This document shows positions 1-8,297 of a stretch of DNA of 64,000 nucleotides, in pieces (position 1 is the first letter of the stretch; every line of letters starts with the position of its first letter). Under the pieces are notes generated by a model. It saw only the letters and a list, made by a program, of their open reading frames with translations, was not told the DNA's origin and did not search any database. Made by a program: the position numbers and the translations under genes. Source of the DNA: DASUBV01 sp963822485 (GTDB lineage: Bacteria > Actinomycetota > Actinomycetes > Streptosporangiales > Streptosporangiaceae); contig CAWGHW010000036.1 of the NCBI GenBank assembly GCA_963822485.1, forward strand, positions 62,001 to 126,000, written 5' to 3'.

Positions 1-446
1 AGCGTGGTGGCCCGCACGGTATGCAGCCAGCCCAGCCGGCCGGACTGGACGGCCGCCCTGGCCGCCAGGTAGCCAGGGTCGAAGCGGCGCTGGAAGCCGA
101 TCTGCACCGGCGTGCCGGCCTCGGCGGCCCGCTTGAGCACGGTCAGGGTGGCGCCGATGTCGGAGGCGACGGGCTTCTCGCAGAACACCGGCAGCCCGGC
201 GTCCAGGCCGCGGAGGATGAGGTCGGGATGCGCGCCGGTGGCCGCCGCGATGACCAGGGCATCCAGGCCCGCGGCCAGCAGGGCGTCCGCGGAGCCGGCG
301 ACCTCGACGGACAGCGCGGCGGCGGTCAGCCGGGCCCGCTCCGGATCGGCGTCGGCGACGATGACGGACTCGACCGCCGGAAGCCCGCGCAGGGTCTCGG
401 CATGGAACCTGCCGATGCGTCCGACCCCGGCGACTCCGATGCGCAT
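1..446 (-). CDS. Gfo/Idh/MocA-family oxidoreductase (3' end cut by window edge)
   Basis: Translation from ATG at 446 gives MRIGVAGVGRIGRFHAETL, a Rossmann NAD(P)-binding start with GxGxxG at residues 6-11. About 90 residues in comes the EKP motif (PVFCEKPVAS) that marks this family, then a QIGFQRRFDPGY stretch as in inositol 2-dehydrogenases and related sugar dehydrogenases. A GGAGGG ribosome site lies about 8 bases upstream. The family oxidises or reduces a sugar or cyclitol hydroxyl with NAD(P); the substrate cannot be read from this N-terminal half. An AT-rich stretch with inverted repeats upstream suggests repressor control. Confidence 0.85.
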   Translation of the reverse strand, partial: MRIGVAGVGRIGRFHAETLRGLPAVESVIVADADPERARLTAAALSVEVAGSADALLAAGLDALVIAAATGAHPDLILRGLDAGLPVFCEKPVASDIGATLTVLKRAAEAGTPVQIGFQRRFDPGYLAARAAVQSGRLGWLHTVRATT

Positions 447-518
447 GACGTGTCCCTCCACCCAGGCCGCCAGCAGCGCCGGCCGACAATTCCAGCCTGG
501 CCGGAGCACGTCAGGCTT

Positions 519-568
519 GTCAAGAAATTGACTTAATGTCCTTACAATCCGCTCTCCTAACATTGAGT
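519..568 (-). promoter_or_regulatory. Candidate operator/promoter of the oxidoreductase gene
   Basis: This is an AT-rich island in very GC-rich surroundings, 70-120 bases upstream of the oxidoreductase start. It holds a perfect inverted repeat GTCAA-GAAA-TTGAC (519-532) and a second, wider pair ACTTAATGT (531-539) / ACATTGAGT (560-568) with one mismatch. Arms and position suit a ROK- or LacI-type sugar repressor site; the regulator is not in view. Confidence 0.45.
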
Positions 569-668
569 TTACGCGGAAGGGAGGCGACGGGGTCGATGCC
601 TGCACCGGGCAACGCGGCGGGGCCTGCGGCCGCGCCGGGCTACCAGGCGGACAAGCAGCCCCGTCCGA

Positions 669-716
669 CCAGCCTCGACTGAGCAACCTCGACTGAGCAA
701 CCCTCGACTGAGCAGC
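669..716. repeat. Three tandem copies of a 14-15 bp unit downstream of the sigma gene
   Basis: The unit CTCGACTGAGCAAC occurs three times in a row immediately beyond the 3' end of the sigma-factor gene. No coding frame needs it. It is one of several short tandem duplications found just after stop codons in this window. Confidence 0.7.
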
Positions 717-725
717 CCGGGGCGG

Positions 726-2234
726 TCAGCCCGAGGGCTCGTAGTACACGGTGACCGAGATACCGCCGGGACTGACCGTGAGGTCGTTGGTAAACGACGG
801 TGGCGGGTTGTTCGGGTTGGCCTGCACCGCGATCGTCACCGTCTGACCCGCGGTCAGCGTGCCGCTGGCCGGGCTGACCACCAGGTAGGACCCGGCCGGT
901 TCGGTGATGCTGTAGCTCACAGGTCCGCCGGAGGCGGTCAGCGTGAACGTGGCCGACGAGCCGGCATCGGGCAGCCGCACGGTGGACGGCGACTCGCTGA
1001 GTGTGCCGGGCGTCGGAGTGGGAGTCGGGCTGGTGCTGGTCGGGGCCGGGCTGGGGCTCGTGGAGTGCCCGGGCGGTGGCGACGTGGAGGTGACCGGGGC
1101 CGACGAGGACCCGGACGGGCTGGGCGACGCGGACGTGGGGCCCGCCGTGGGACCGGTGGTGGTGGCCGAGGCGGAGGCCGCCGGGCTGGTCGCGGATCCG
1201 GGCGCCGGCGCTGACGAGGAGCCGGTGGTGACCACGGGGCTGGCGGTGACGGGACGGCCCAGCGCCACGTCGTGACCCTTGCCGCCCAGCAGCAGGAAGG
1301 CGCTCGCGCCGCCGAGCACGAGCAGGGCGACCGCGGCGATCAGGGCCACGGTGCGCGCCGGGCGGGGAACGACCGGCCGGGCCAGGGGCGCGATCGGGAC
1401 CGGGAACCCGGACTCGGCGAAGGGCTCGGCCCGCCGCGTGACACTCCCCCGGTAGGCCAGGGCCTCGGGCCGGGCGTCGGAGACCAGGTGCAGCACCTGC
1501 TCGCGCAGCCCGGGCGGCAGGGCGACCAGCGGCAGCACGCTGAGCAGCGCGGCCGGGCTGAGCTCGCGACGCTTGCGCTCGCCGCAGATCTCGCAGTGCT
1601 CGATGTGCCGGCTCACGCGCTTGCGCAGCAGCGGGGTGAGCTGGCCATCCCAGCCGGCCAGCAGGGCGTCCAGCTCGGCGCACTGCTCGCGGCCGGTGCG
1701 GGCGACGAGCAGGGCGCCGAGGGAACGCTCGAGCTGACCGCGGGCCCGTGACGCCAGCGCGTGGGCCTGGTTGGCCGGCACGCCGAGGGCGTCGGCCAGG
1801 TCGGCGCCGTCCAGGTCGTGCCGCAGGTTCAGCTCGATGACCTCGCGGTCGCCGGGGTTCAGCCCGCCGATGGCGGCCAGGACCAGGCGGCGCAGGTCGC
1901 CGCGCTCGGCCTGCTCGCCGACGTCGGCGCCGGCGTCGGTCACCTCGCCGGCCTCGTCCAGGTCAGCCTGCCGGGCCCGGCCGCGCAGCCGGCGGTGACA
2001 CTCGTTCCTGGCCACGGCGTACAGCCAGGGGCGCAGCCGGTCGGGGTCGCGCAGCCCGCCCAGCTTGGCCGAGGCGATGACGAAGGTGTCCTGAACGGCG
2101 TCGGCGGCGTCGGCGGGCTCGCCGAGCAGCGTCCGGCAGTAGGCATGCAGGCTGGCCGCGTAGCTGTCATAGGCCGCGGCCAGGCCCGCCGGATCCCCCG
2201 CCACGATCGCGGCGACCACGTCGCGGTCACGCAT
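726..2234 (-). CDS. Sigma-70 (ECF-type) factor fused to zinc-finger anti-sigma-like domain, membrane segment and extracellular beta domain
   Basis: One 502-residue frame. Residues 10-80 match sigma region 2 (ADAVQDTFVIA, RPWLYAVARNECHRRLR) and about 113-178 match region 4 (LNPGDREVIELNLRHDLDGADLADALGV). Next comes a cysteine/histidine motif H210-x3-C214-x2-C217, as in ZAS anti-sigma domains, with C185 nearby. One hydrophobic helix (about 294-317) is followed by a Ser/Thr/Pro-rich linker (330-412) and a C-terminal Ig/BACON-like domain (about 415-500) that should lie outside the membrane. Typical ECF factors have about 180 residues. Fused sigma/anti-sigma/membrane proteins are known among actinobacterial ECF groups; here the sensor target is unknown. 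The frame is intact across all domains. Confidence 0.85.
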   Translation of the reverse strand: MRDRDVVAAIVAGDPAGLAAAYDSYAASLHAYCRTLLGEPADAADAVQDTFVIASAKLGGLRDPDRLRPWLYAVARNECHRRLRGRARQADLDEAGEVTDAGADVGEQAERGDLRRLVLAAIGGLNPGDREVIELNLRHDLDGADLADALGVPANQAHALASRARGQLERSLGALLVARTGREQCAELDALLAGWDGQLTPLLRKRVSRHIEHCEICGERKRRELSPAALLSVLPLVALPPGLREQVLHLVSDARPEALAYRGSVTRRAEPFAESGFPVPIAPLARPVVPRPARTVALIAAVALLVLGGASAFLLLGGKGHDVALGRPVTASPVVTTGSSSAPAPGSATSPAASASATTTGPTAGPTSASPSPSGSSSAPVTSTSPPPGHSTSPSPAPTSTSPTPTPTPGTLSESPSTVRLPDAGSSATFTLTASGGPVSYSITEPAGSYLVVSPASGTLTAGQTVTIAVQANPNNPPPSFTNDLTVSPGGISVTVYYEPSG

Positions 2235-2325
2235 GCGCTAACGGTAGGACCAAAGCGATGTTCTCGGACAGCCTGCCCGGCAAACAATTCGCCATTCCCT
2301 CCGGTGGACTCCCCCTGGGCAACGA

Positions 2326-2361
2326 CGCCGGAGAGCCTCCCCCTCGCCAGGCTCTCCGGCG
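2326..2361. other. Perfect 13-bp hairpin in a divergent intergenic region
   Basis: CGCCGGAGAGCCT (2326-2338) pairs perfectly with AGGCTCTCCGGCG (2349-2361) across a 10-base loop. It lies between the divergent starts of the sigma gene (2234) and the methyltransferase gene (2462), so it cannot be the 3' terminator of either. It could be a leader hairpin of the methyltransferase mRNA, the end of an unrecognised short transcript, or a protein-binding site. Confidence 0.5.
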
Positions 2362-2461
2362 CCGGACACTGACAGGAGTCGCGGCGGGCCGGGACACCAA
2401 CAACTTCTGGCCGGCGGAAATCCGCTGTCGCCGTCCGCGGCGGCTGTGGGACGGTGGGGCG

Positions 2462-3286
2462 ATGGAGGACTACCAGGTCGTCAACCGGGCCAACTGGGAT
2501 GAGCGCGCCCCGGCGCACGCGGCGTCACCCGACTACAACGTGGAGCAGTTCCTGGCCAGCCCCACGTACCTGAGCCACGTGGTGCGGTTCGACCTGCCGC
2601 TGCTGGGCGACATCGACGGCCTGCGCGGGGTCCACCTGCAGTGCCACATCGGCACGGACACGATCTCGCTGGCCCGGCTGGGCGCGTCCATGACCGGGCT
2701 GGACTTCTCGCCTCCCGCGCTGGCGCAGGCTCGCGACCTGGCCCGGCGCACCGGGGCCGACGCCGAGTTCGTGGAGTCCGACGTCTACCAGGCGGCGGCC
2801 GTGCTGGAGCCGGGCAGCTTCGACCTGGTCTTCACCGGCATCGGGGCGCTGTGCTGGCTGCCCAGCGTGCGGCGCTGGGCCGGGGTGGTGGCCAGCCTGC
2901 TCAAGCCGGGCGGACGGCTGTTCATCCGGGAGGGTCACCCGATGCTGATGACCATGGCCGACCCGCGGGCCGACAACCTGCTGGTGGTCGACTCGCCGTA
3001 CTTCGAGCTCCCCGAGCCGCAGGTCTGGGAGGAGCCGGGCACCTACGTGCAGACCGACTCGGTGTTCACCCACAACGTCACGCACGAGTGGAACCACGGC
3101 CTGGGCGAGACCGTGACCGCGCTGCTGGACGAGGGCCTGACGGTTACCGGGCTGGCCGAGCACGACAGCGTGCCGTGGGATGCGCTGCCCGGCATGATGG
3201 TCGAGATCGGCGGCGGCGAATGGCGGCTGGCCGACCGCCCGTGGCGGCTGGCCCACAGCTACACCCTGCAGGCGGTGCGGCGCTAG
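2462..3286 (+). CDS. Class I SAM-dependent methyltransferase
   Basis: 274 residues from ATG 2462 with GGTGGGG just upstream; the frame is open further upstream but without family homology. It starts MEDYQVVNRANWDERAPAHA, typical of a common actinobacterial methyltransferase group. The SAM loop is degenerate (GVHLQCHIGTDTISLARLGA), then the acidic residue in GLDFS, the motif-II block FDLVFTGIGALCWLP and motif III LLKPGGRLFIREGHP. The substrate is unknown. The 3' end runs into a tandem repeat containing its stop codon. Confidence 0.8.
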   Translation: MEDYQVVNRANWDERAPAHAASPDYNVEQFLASPTYLSHVVRFDLPLLGDIDGLRGVHLQCHIGTDTISLARLGASMTGLDFSPPALAQARDLARRTGADAEFVESDVYQAAAVLEPGSFDLVFTGIGALCWLPSVRRWAGVVASLLKPGGRLFIREGHPMLMTMADPRADNLLVVDSPYFELPEPQVWEEPGTYVQTDSVFTHNVTHEWNHGLGETVTALLDEGLTVTGLAEHDSVPWDALPGMMVEIGGGEWRLADRPWRLAHSYTLQAVRR

Positions 3287-3352
3287 CTAAAACCGAGGCT
3301 AGCTAAAACCGAGGCTAGCCACCCCGAAGCTAGCCCTCGCGAAGCTAGCCCC
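3283..3352. repeat. Stop-codon-containing tandem repeats between convergent genes
   Basis: Two copies of the 16-bp unit CTAGCTAAAACCGAGG are followed by two copies of a GAAGCTAGCCC(T/C)CGC unit. The first array repeats the methyltransferase TAG; the second overlaps the TAG of the AIM24-family gene on the other strand. Confidence 0.75.
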
Positions 3353-4103
3353 CGCGCAGCATGTCGCCGAACAGCCCGCCTACGGCGCCGCCCGCCGCAC
3401 CCGAGGCGGCCGCGCCGCCGGTGGCGGTGGGCAGGTAGGGCTGGATCGCGGCGGCCAGCTGGACCAGGGGCATGGACTGGAGCCACACCCGGCCCGGCCC
3501 GGTCAGCGCGACCAGGTGGAACCCGTCGCCGCCGAACAGCAGGTTGGTCACGCCGGGCACCCGGGTGATCTGGAACGACACGCTGCCCGCGAACATCCCC
3601 ACGTGCCCGGGGTGCACCAGCAGCGTCTCGCCGGCCGGCAGGTCGTAGGTGGTCAGCTCCCCGGACAGCTCGATCCAGGCCGTGCCCTGGCCCTCCAGCT
3701 TCTGGAGGATGAAACCGTCGCCGCCGAACAGGCCGCCACGGAAGCTCTGCTGGAGCCCGATGCTGGGCGAGACTCCGCCGGTCCCGCACAGGAAGCCGTG
3801 CCGGTGCACGAAGTAGGCCTCGCCGGCGCTGATGTCCACCGGGTGGATATGGCCGGGTACCTTGGCCGCGAACACGATCATGCCCGGGCCCTCGTACCGG
3901 GTCAGGAACAGCCCGCCGCCGCCCATCATGCGCTTGAGGCCCTGCATGAGCCCGCCGCCGCCCGGGCCCGCCGACGTGGTCTGCGACATCTGGATGCTGG
4001 TCGTCATCCAGGCCAGCTCACCGTGGGTGGAGACGAGCTCATCGCCGGGATCGAGCTTCACTTCCAGGATGGGCATCGTGGTGCCCTTGATATCGGCCTG
4101 CAT
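3345..4103 (-). CDS. AIM24 / TIGR00266 family protein
   Basis: 252 residues from ATG 4103, chosen because GGGAGG lies 7 bases upstream; an upstream ATG (4124) has no comparable site. The protein is a double beta-fold with two repeats of the family motif GGDGF (LFGGDGFILQKLEGQG and LLFGGDGFHLVALTGPG) and a glycine-rich insert GPGGGGLMQGLKRMMGGGG. The biochemical role of bacterial members is unsettled. It is divergent from the RCC1-repeat genes, with only 55 bases between starts. Confidence 0.8.
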   Translation of the reverse strand: MQADIKGTTMPILEVKLDPGDELVSTHGELAWMTTSIQMSQTTSAGPGGGGLMQGLKRMMGGGGLFLTRYEGPGMIVFAAKVPGHIHPVDISAGEAYFVHRHGFLCGTGGVSPSIGLQQSFRGGLFGGDGFILQKLEGQGTAWIELSGELTTYDLPAGETLLVHPGHVGMFAGSVSFQITRVPGVTNLLFGGDGFHLVALTGPGRVWLQSMPLVQLAAAIQPYLPTATGGAAASGAAGGAVGGLFGDMLRGG

Positions 4104-4158
4104 GACGATGCCTCCCGTAGCCATGATTGACGCTGCAATGGTGGCATATCCTGCCGCC

Positions 4159-5421
4159 ATGCCCACGCGTATATCCGGGCTGCTGGCGGCGGTCGCCGTC
4201 ATCGCCTCGCTGAGCCCGGCCGCCGGTGCCGCCAGCGCCGCTACCGTCGCGCCCGCCCGCGCGCCGCAGCCGCCGCAGAGCATCCTGGCCTGGGGCTCCA
4301 ACGCCTACGGCGAGCTGGGCAACGGCACGACCACCGACAGCAGCACGCCGGCGCCGGTGCAGCACCTGCCGTCCGGGGCGAAGTACACGACGGTCCGCTG
4401 CGTGCTCTACAGCCTGGCCGTCACCACGTCCGGCCAGGTCTACGCCTGGGGCATCAACAGCTCCGGTGAGCTCGGCGACGGCACGACCACCAACCGGCTG
4501 ACCCCGGTCCAGGTCAAGCTGCCCAAGGGGGTCAAGGTCACCACGGTGCGGGCGGGCGGCGTCTTCGCCCTGGCCCTCACCTCCACCGGGAAGATCTACG
4601 CCTGGGGCTACAACGCCGCGGGCGAGCTGGGCAACGGCACCACCAAGACCCGCCTCAAGCCGGTCCCGGTCACGCTGCCCAAGGGCGTCACGGTCAAGGC
4701 CATCAGCGCCGGCGACGAGAACGGGCTGGCGCTGACCAGCACCGGCCGGGTGCTGTCCTGGGGCGCGGGCAGCTTGGGCCAGCTCGGCGACGGGAGCACC
4801 AAGGCCCGGCTGGTGCCGGGCTACGTCAAGCTGCCGGCCCACACCACGGCCACGTCCATCGCGGCCGGGTCACTGATGGACTTCGCTGCCACCTCCGCCG
4901 GGAAGGTGCTGGCCTGGGGATCCAACAGCTACGGGCTGGGCGACGGCACGACCAGGCAGCGGAACACGCCGGTCCTGGTCAAGCTGCCCAAGGGCGTCAA
5001 GGTAGTGGCGGCCACCGCCGGGCTGCAGCACGTGCTGGCGGTGACCACCGGCGGCCGCGTGCTGGCCTGGGGTCTCAACATGTCCGGCCAGCTCGGCGAC
5101 GGCACCACCACCAACCGGCTGGTGCCGGTGTTCGCCAAGCTGCCCGCCGGGACCAAGGTCCGGCAGCTCGCGGCGGGCAAGTACTACAGCATGGCCCTGA
5201 CCGCCAAGGGAACGATCCTGGCCTGGGGCAACGGCTCGACGGGCGACCTGGGCGACGGCTCGACGGGCAGCAGCCCGACGCCGGTCACGGTGGACCTGCC
5301 GACCGGGTGGATCGCGACCGCCATCGGGGCCGGGTTCGGCACCAGCACCGGCCTGGCCGTGGCCCACCCGCCGCCCTGCGACGCCCCCCGGTCGCCGAGC
5401 CAGTCTCGCCACGGCTGCTAG
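4159..5421 (+). CDS. Secreted RCC1-repeat (beta-propeller) protein 1
   Basis: 420 residues. The N-terminus MPTRISGLLAAVAVIASLSPAAGAASA is a Sec signal peptide. About seven RCC1 repeats of roughly 50 residues follow, each with WG(S/I/Y)N..GELG(N/D)GTTT and a VTAI.AG..HSLALT-like strand, which should close into a seven-bladed propeller. One blade lacks the usual Gln before LGDG (SYGLGDG). No enzyme domain is attached, so I infer an extracellular binding protein. It is followed after 15 bases by a paralogue. Confidence 0.85.
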   Translation: MPTRISGLLAAVAVIASLSPAAGAASAATVAPARAPQPPQSILAWGSNAYGELGNGTTTDSSTPAPVQHLPSGAKYTTVRCVLYSLAVTTSGQVYAWGINSSGELGDGTTTNRLTPVQVKLPKGVKVTTVRAGGVFALALTSTGKIYAWGYNAAGELGNGTTKTRLKPVPVTLPKGVTVKAISAGDENGLALTSTGRVLSWGAGSLGQLGDGSTKARLVPGYVKLPAHTTATSIAAGSLMDFAATSAGKVLAWGSNSYGLGDGTTRQRNTPVLVKLPKGVKVVAATAGLQHVLAVTTGGRVLAWGLNMSGQLGDGTTTNRLVPVFAKLPAGTKVRQLAAGKYYSMALTAKGTILAWGNGSTGDLGDGSTGSSPTPVTVDLPTGWIATAIGAGFGTSTGLAVAHPPPCDAPRSPSQSRHGC

Positions 5422-5436
5422 AAGGAGACCTTCGCC

Positions 5437-6741
5437 ATGCGGATCACCACGCTCCGGTATACGGCCACGGCCGCGCTGGCCGCGGGGCTCGCCGCCGGCC
5501 TGACCGCACCCGCCTCGGCCGCGCCCGCCTCGGCCAGCTCCGGCGCGGCCGGTTCCGGCGCGGCCGCCGTGTCCGGCTCGTTCCTGCAGGCCTGGGGCAG
5601 CAACGTCGACGGCGAGCTGGGCAACGGCACCACCACCGACAGCAGCTCGCCGGGCGCGGTCAAGGTCCCGGCCGGCACCCAGTTCACCTCGGCCCGGTGC
5701 CTGCTGTCCTGCCTGGCGGTGACGACCGCCGGCCAGGTGTACTCCTGGGGGCGCAACAACGCGGGCCAGCTCGGCGACGGCACCACCAAGCGGCGGCTGA
5801 CCCCGGTGCGCGTGCACCTCCCCGCGGGGGTCAAGGTCACCGCCGTGCGGCCCGGCGGCAGCTTCTCCCTGGCGCTGACCGGCGGTGGCAAGCTGCTGGC
5901 CTGGGGCACCAACGCGAGCGGCGAGCTGGGCACCGGCACGACCAAGAGCAGCCGCCTGCCGGTGCCGGTGCGGTTGCCCAAGGGCGTCACGATCAAGGCC
6001 ATCAGCGCGGGCGAGAACGACAGCCTCGCGCTGACCAGCACCGGCCGGGTGCTGTCCTGGGGCGGGAACGGCAGCGGGCAGCTCGGCACCGGGACCACCA
6101 AGGGCCGCCTGACGCCCGGCTTCGTCAGCCTGCCCAAGGGCACCACGGTCGCCTCGATCGCGGCGGGCCCGCTGACCGGATACGCGGTGACCAAGGGCGG
6201 CGGCGTCCTGGCCTGGGGGCGGAACACCTACGGACAGCTCGGCGACGGCACCACCCAGCAGCGCAACGCGCCGGTGCGGGTCAAGCTGCCCACGGGCACC
6301 ACCGTGGTCGCGGTCGTGTCGGGCTCGGTGCACGCGCTGGCGCTGACCAAGGGCGGCAAGGTGCTGGCCTGGGGCAACAACTTCGCCGGGCAGCTCGGCA
6401 TCGGCACGCGGATCAACCAGCACAAGCCGGTGCTCGTCACCATCCCCCACGGGGATAAGGTCAGCGCGCTCGCCGCCGGGATGGATTACAGCCTGGCCAT
6501 GATCGACGTGCCGCCCGCGGCCGGGCCTCACGCCCCCGGCCCGGCCCGCCGGGGCCTGCCCGACCTCCACGCCGTCCTGGCCTGGGGCGGTAACGAGTCC
6601 GGCCAGCTCGGCACCGGAACGGCGGTCAACAGCCTGGTGCCGGAGCCCACCAGGCTGTCGGCGGTCTTCGCGCCGATCGCCGTCGGCTCGGGCTGGGGCT
6701 CGACCACCTCGATCGTGGTCTGCCAGCAGATCCCGGTCTAG
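5437..6741 (+). CDS. Secreted RCC1-repeat (beta-propeller) protein 2
   Basis: 434 residues from ATG 5437 with AAGGAG eight bases upstream. It has a Sec signal peptide (MRITTLRYTATAALAAGLAA...ASA), then a short Ala/Ser/Gly linker and about seven RCC1 repeats closely similar to those of the gene before it, so the two arose by tandem duplication. An insert rich in Pro/Ala/Gly/His (around residues 360-385) separates the last blade. Co-transcription with the first gene is likely. The ligand is unknown. Confidence 0.85.
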   Translation: MRITTLRYTATAALAAGLAAGLTAPASAAPASASSGAAGSGAAAVSGSFLQAWGSNVDGELGNGTTTDSSSPGAVKVPAGTQFTSARCLLSCLAVTTAGQVYSWGRNNAGQLGDGTTKRRLTPVRVHLPAGVKVTAVRPGGSFSLALTGGGKLLAWGTNASGELGTGTTKSSRLPVPVRLPKGVTIKAISAGENDSLALTSTGRVLSWGGNGSGQLGTGTTKGRLTPGFVSLPKGTTVASIAAGPLTGYAVTKGGGVLAWGRNTYGQLGDGTTQQRNAPVRVKLPTGTTVVAVVSGSVHALALTKGGKVLAWGNNFAGQLGIGTRINQHKPVLVTIPHGDKVSALAAGMDYSLAMIDVPPAAGPHAPGPARRGLPDLHAVLAWGGNESGQLGTGTAVNSLVPEPTRLSAVFAPIAVGSGWGSTTSIVVCQQIPV

Positions 6742-6751
6742 CCGCCCAGCT

Positions 6752-8239
6752 CTAGTCGCCGAGCTCGGCGCGGCGGCGGGTCACGTACTCCTCCAGCTCG
6801 GCGCGGATCGCGTCGTCGAGCGGCGGCGGCTCGTAGGCGTCCAGCGTCTTGGCGCAGATCTCGCCGGCCCGGGCGGTGGTGTCCTTGCCGCCCAGGCGCA
6901 GCCAGCGCTCGTAGTTGGCCGTGGAGGACAGCAGCGGCCGGTAGAAGCACTCCCGGAACCGCTCCATGGTGTGCGCGGCGCCCAGGAAGTGGCCGCCGTG
7001 CCCGACCTCCTCGTGCGCGCCGAAGGCCAGCGAGGCCTCGTCGATCTCCAGCGGGGTGAACTCGACCCGCAGCATCCGCAGCAGCTCGATGTCGACGATG
7101 AACTTCTCGTAGCAGGACACCAGGCCGCCCTCCAGCCAGCCCGCCGCGTGCATGACGAAGTTGGTGCCGGCCAGGAACGTGGGCAGCAGCGTCATCAGCG
7201 ACTCGTACGCCGCCTGGGCGTCGCAGGTCTGGCTGGAGTTCAGCCCGCCGCCGGTACGGAACGGCAGGCCGTAGTGCCGGGCCAGCTGCCCGGTGCACAG
7301 CAGCCCGATGCCCGACTCGGGGGTGCCGAAGCTGGGCGACCCGGACTGCATGTCGATGTTGGACAGGAACGAGCCGAAGATGACCGGGCAGCCGGGCCGG
7401 ATCAGCTGGGCCAGCGCGATGCCGGACAGCGCCTCGGCCAGCTGCTGGACCAGCGCCGCCGGGATGGTGACCGGTGACATGGCGCCCATGAGCAGGAACG
7501 GGGTGAGCACGACGGGCTGGGCCGCCGCGCAGTACTCGAACTGCGCGTCGAGCATCCGGTCGTCCCAGCGCAGCGGCGAGTTGCAGTTGATCAGCGAGAT
7601 CGTGGCGGGCGTCTGCTCGATGGCCGCCCGGCCGCCGAACAGGATCTCGCTCATCGCGATCGTGTCGGCGGCGTTGGGCCCGGACACCACGTTGCCCATG
7701 TAGATCTTGTCGGTCACGGTCTGCAGGGCGTAGATCATGTCCAGGTGCCGCGAGTCCAGCGGCGTGTCGTTGGGCTCGCAGATCACGCCGCCGGCCGAGT
7801 CCAGCTCGGGGAACGACTGGGCCAGCATGGCCAGCCGGCGGAAGTCGTCCATGGTGGCGTCGCGGCGCACGTCGCCCTGGCGCACGAACGGCGAGCCGTA
7901 GACGGCGCCGAACACCATGTCGTCGCCGCCGATGTGCACGTTGTTGGCCGGGTTCCTGGCCTGCACGTCGAACTCGCGCGGCGCCTTGGCCACCTGCTCC
8001 AGCACGAACTCCGGGTCGAGGAAGACGGCCTCCCCGTCCACCCGCTGGCCGGCCTGGCGGAACAGCTCGACGGCCTCGGGCTTGGCGAACTGCACGCCGA
8101 TCTCGCTCACGATGCGGCGCCAGCCCTTGTCGAGCACGGCGATCGCGTCCGGCGACAGGATCTCGTACCTGGGCATCGTGTTACGGAACATCGCCCACAC
8201 CTCGTTCTTGACCAGCGCGAAGGCCAAATCTAGGATCAT
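6752..8239 (-). CDS. MttB-family corrinoid methyltransferase (trimethylamine methyltransferase family, non-pyrrolysine)
   Basis: 495 residues from ATG 8239. The fold blocks match the MttB superfamily: an N-terminal ILSPDAIAVLDKGWRRIVSEIGVQF, a central YMGNVVSGPNAAD and a C-terminal EEVGHGGHFLGAAHTMERFRECFYRPLLSS. There is no in-frame TAG, so it is not a pyrrolysine-type trimethylamine enzyme; it belongs with relatives that demethylate quaternary amines such as glycine betaine, proline betaine or carnitine. It should move a methyl group from the donor to the Co(I) corrinoid protein encoded across the divergent promoter. The donor is unknown. A palindrome 13 bases upstream of the start is the likely operator. 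Confidence 0.85.
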   Translation of the reverse strand: MILDLAFALVKNEVWAMFRNTMPRYEILSPDAIAVLDKGWRRIVSEIGVQFAKPEAVELFRQAGQRVDGEAVFLDPEFVLEQVAKAPREFDVQARNPANNVHIGGDDMVFGAVYGSPFVRQGDVRRDATMDDFRRLAMLAQSFPELDSAGGVICEPNDTPLDSRHLDMIYALQTVTDKIYMGNVVSGPNAADTIAMSEILFGGRAAIEQTPATISLINCNSPLRWDDRMLDAQFEYCAAAQPVVLTPFLLMGAMSPVTIPAALVQQLAEALSGIALAQLIRPGCPVIFGSFLSNIDMQSGSPSFGTPESGIGLLCTGQLARHYGLPFRTGGGLNSSQTCDAQAAYESLMTLLPTFLAGTNFVMHAAGWLEGGLVSCYEKFIVDIELLRMLRVEFTPLEIDEASLAFGAHEEVGHGGHFLGAAHTMERFRECFYRPLLSSTANYERWLRLGGKDTTARAGEICAKTLDAYEPPPLDDAIRAELEEYVTRRRAELGD

Positions 8240-8251
8240 ATAGTAGAACAA

Positions 8252-8270
8252 AGTTCCACGGCGTGGAACT
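8252..8270. promoter_or_regulatory. IclR-type palindromic operator between mttB-like and iclR genes
   Basis: AGTTCCACG-G-CGTGGAACT is a perfect 9-bp inverted repeat around a single base in the 58-bp divergent gap. The TTCCA/TGGAA half-sites are those used by many IclR-family regulators. One site is placed to control both the methyltransferase and the regulator-led operon. Confidence 0.7.
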
Positions 8271-8297
8271 ACTGCTCCATCCCAGAAGTCCAGGGGA

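Noticed and set aside
6752..8239. A pyrrolysine-containing trimethylamine methyltransferase
   Set aside because: There is no in-frame TAG within the gene and no pyl gene in the window; it belongs to the non-pyrrolysine branch.
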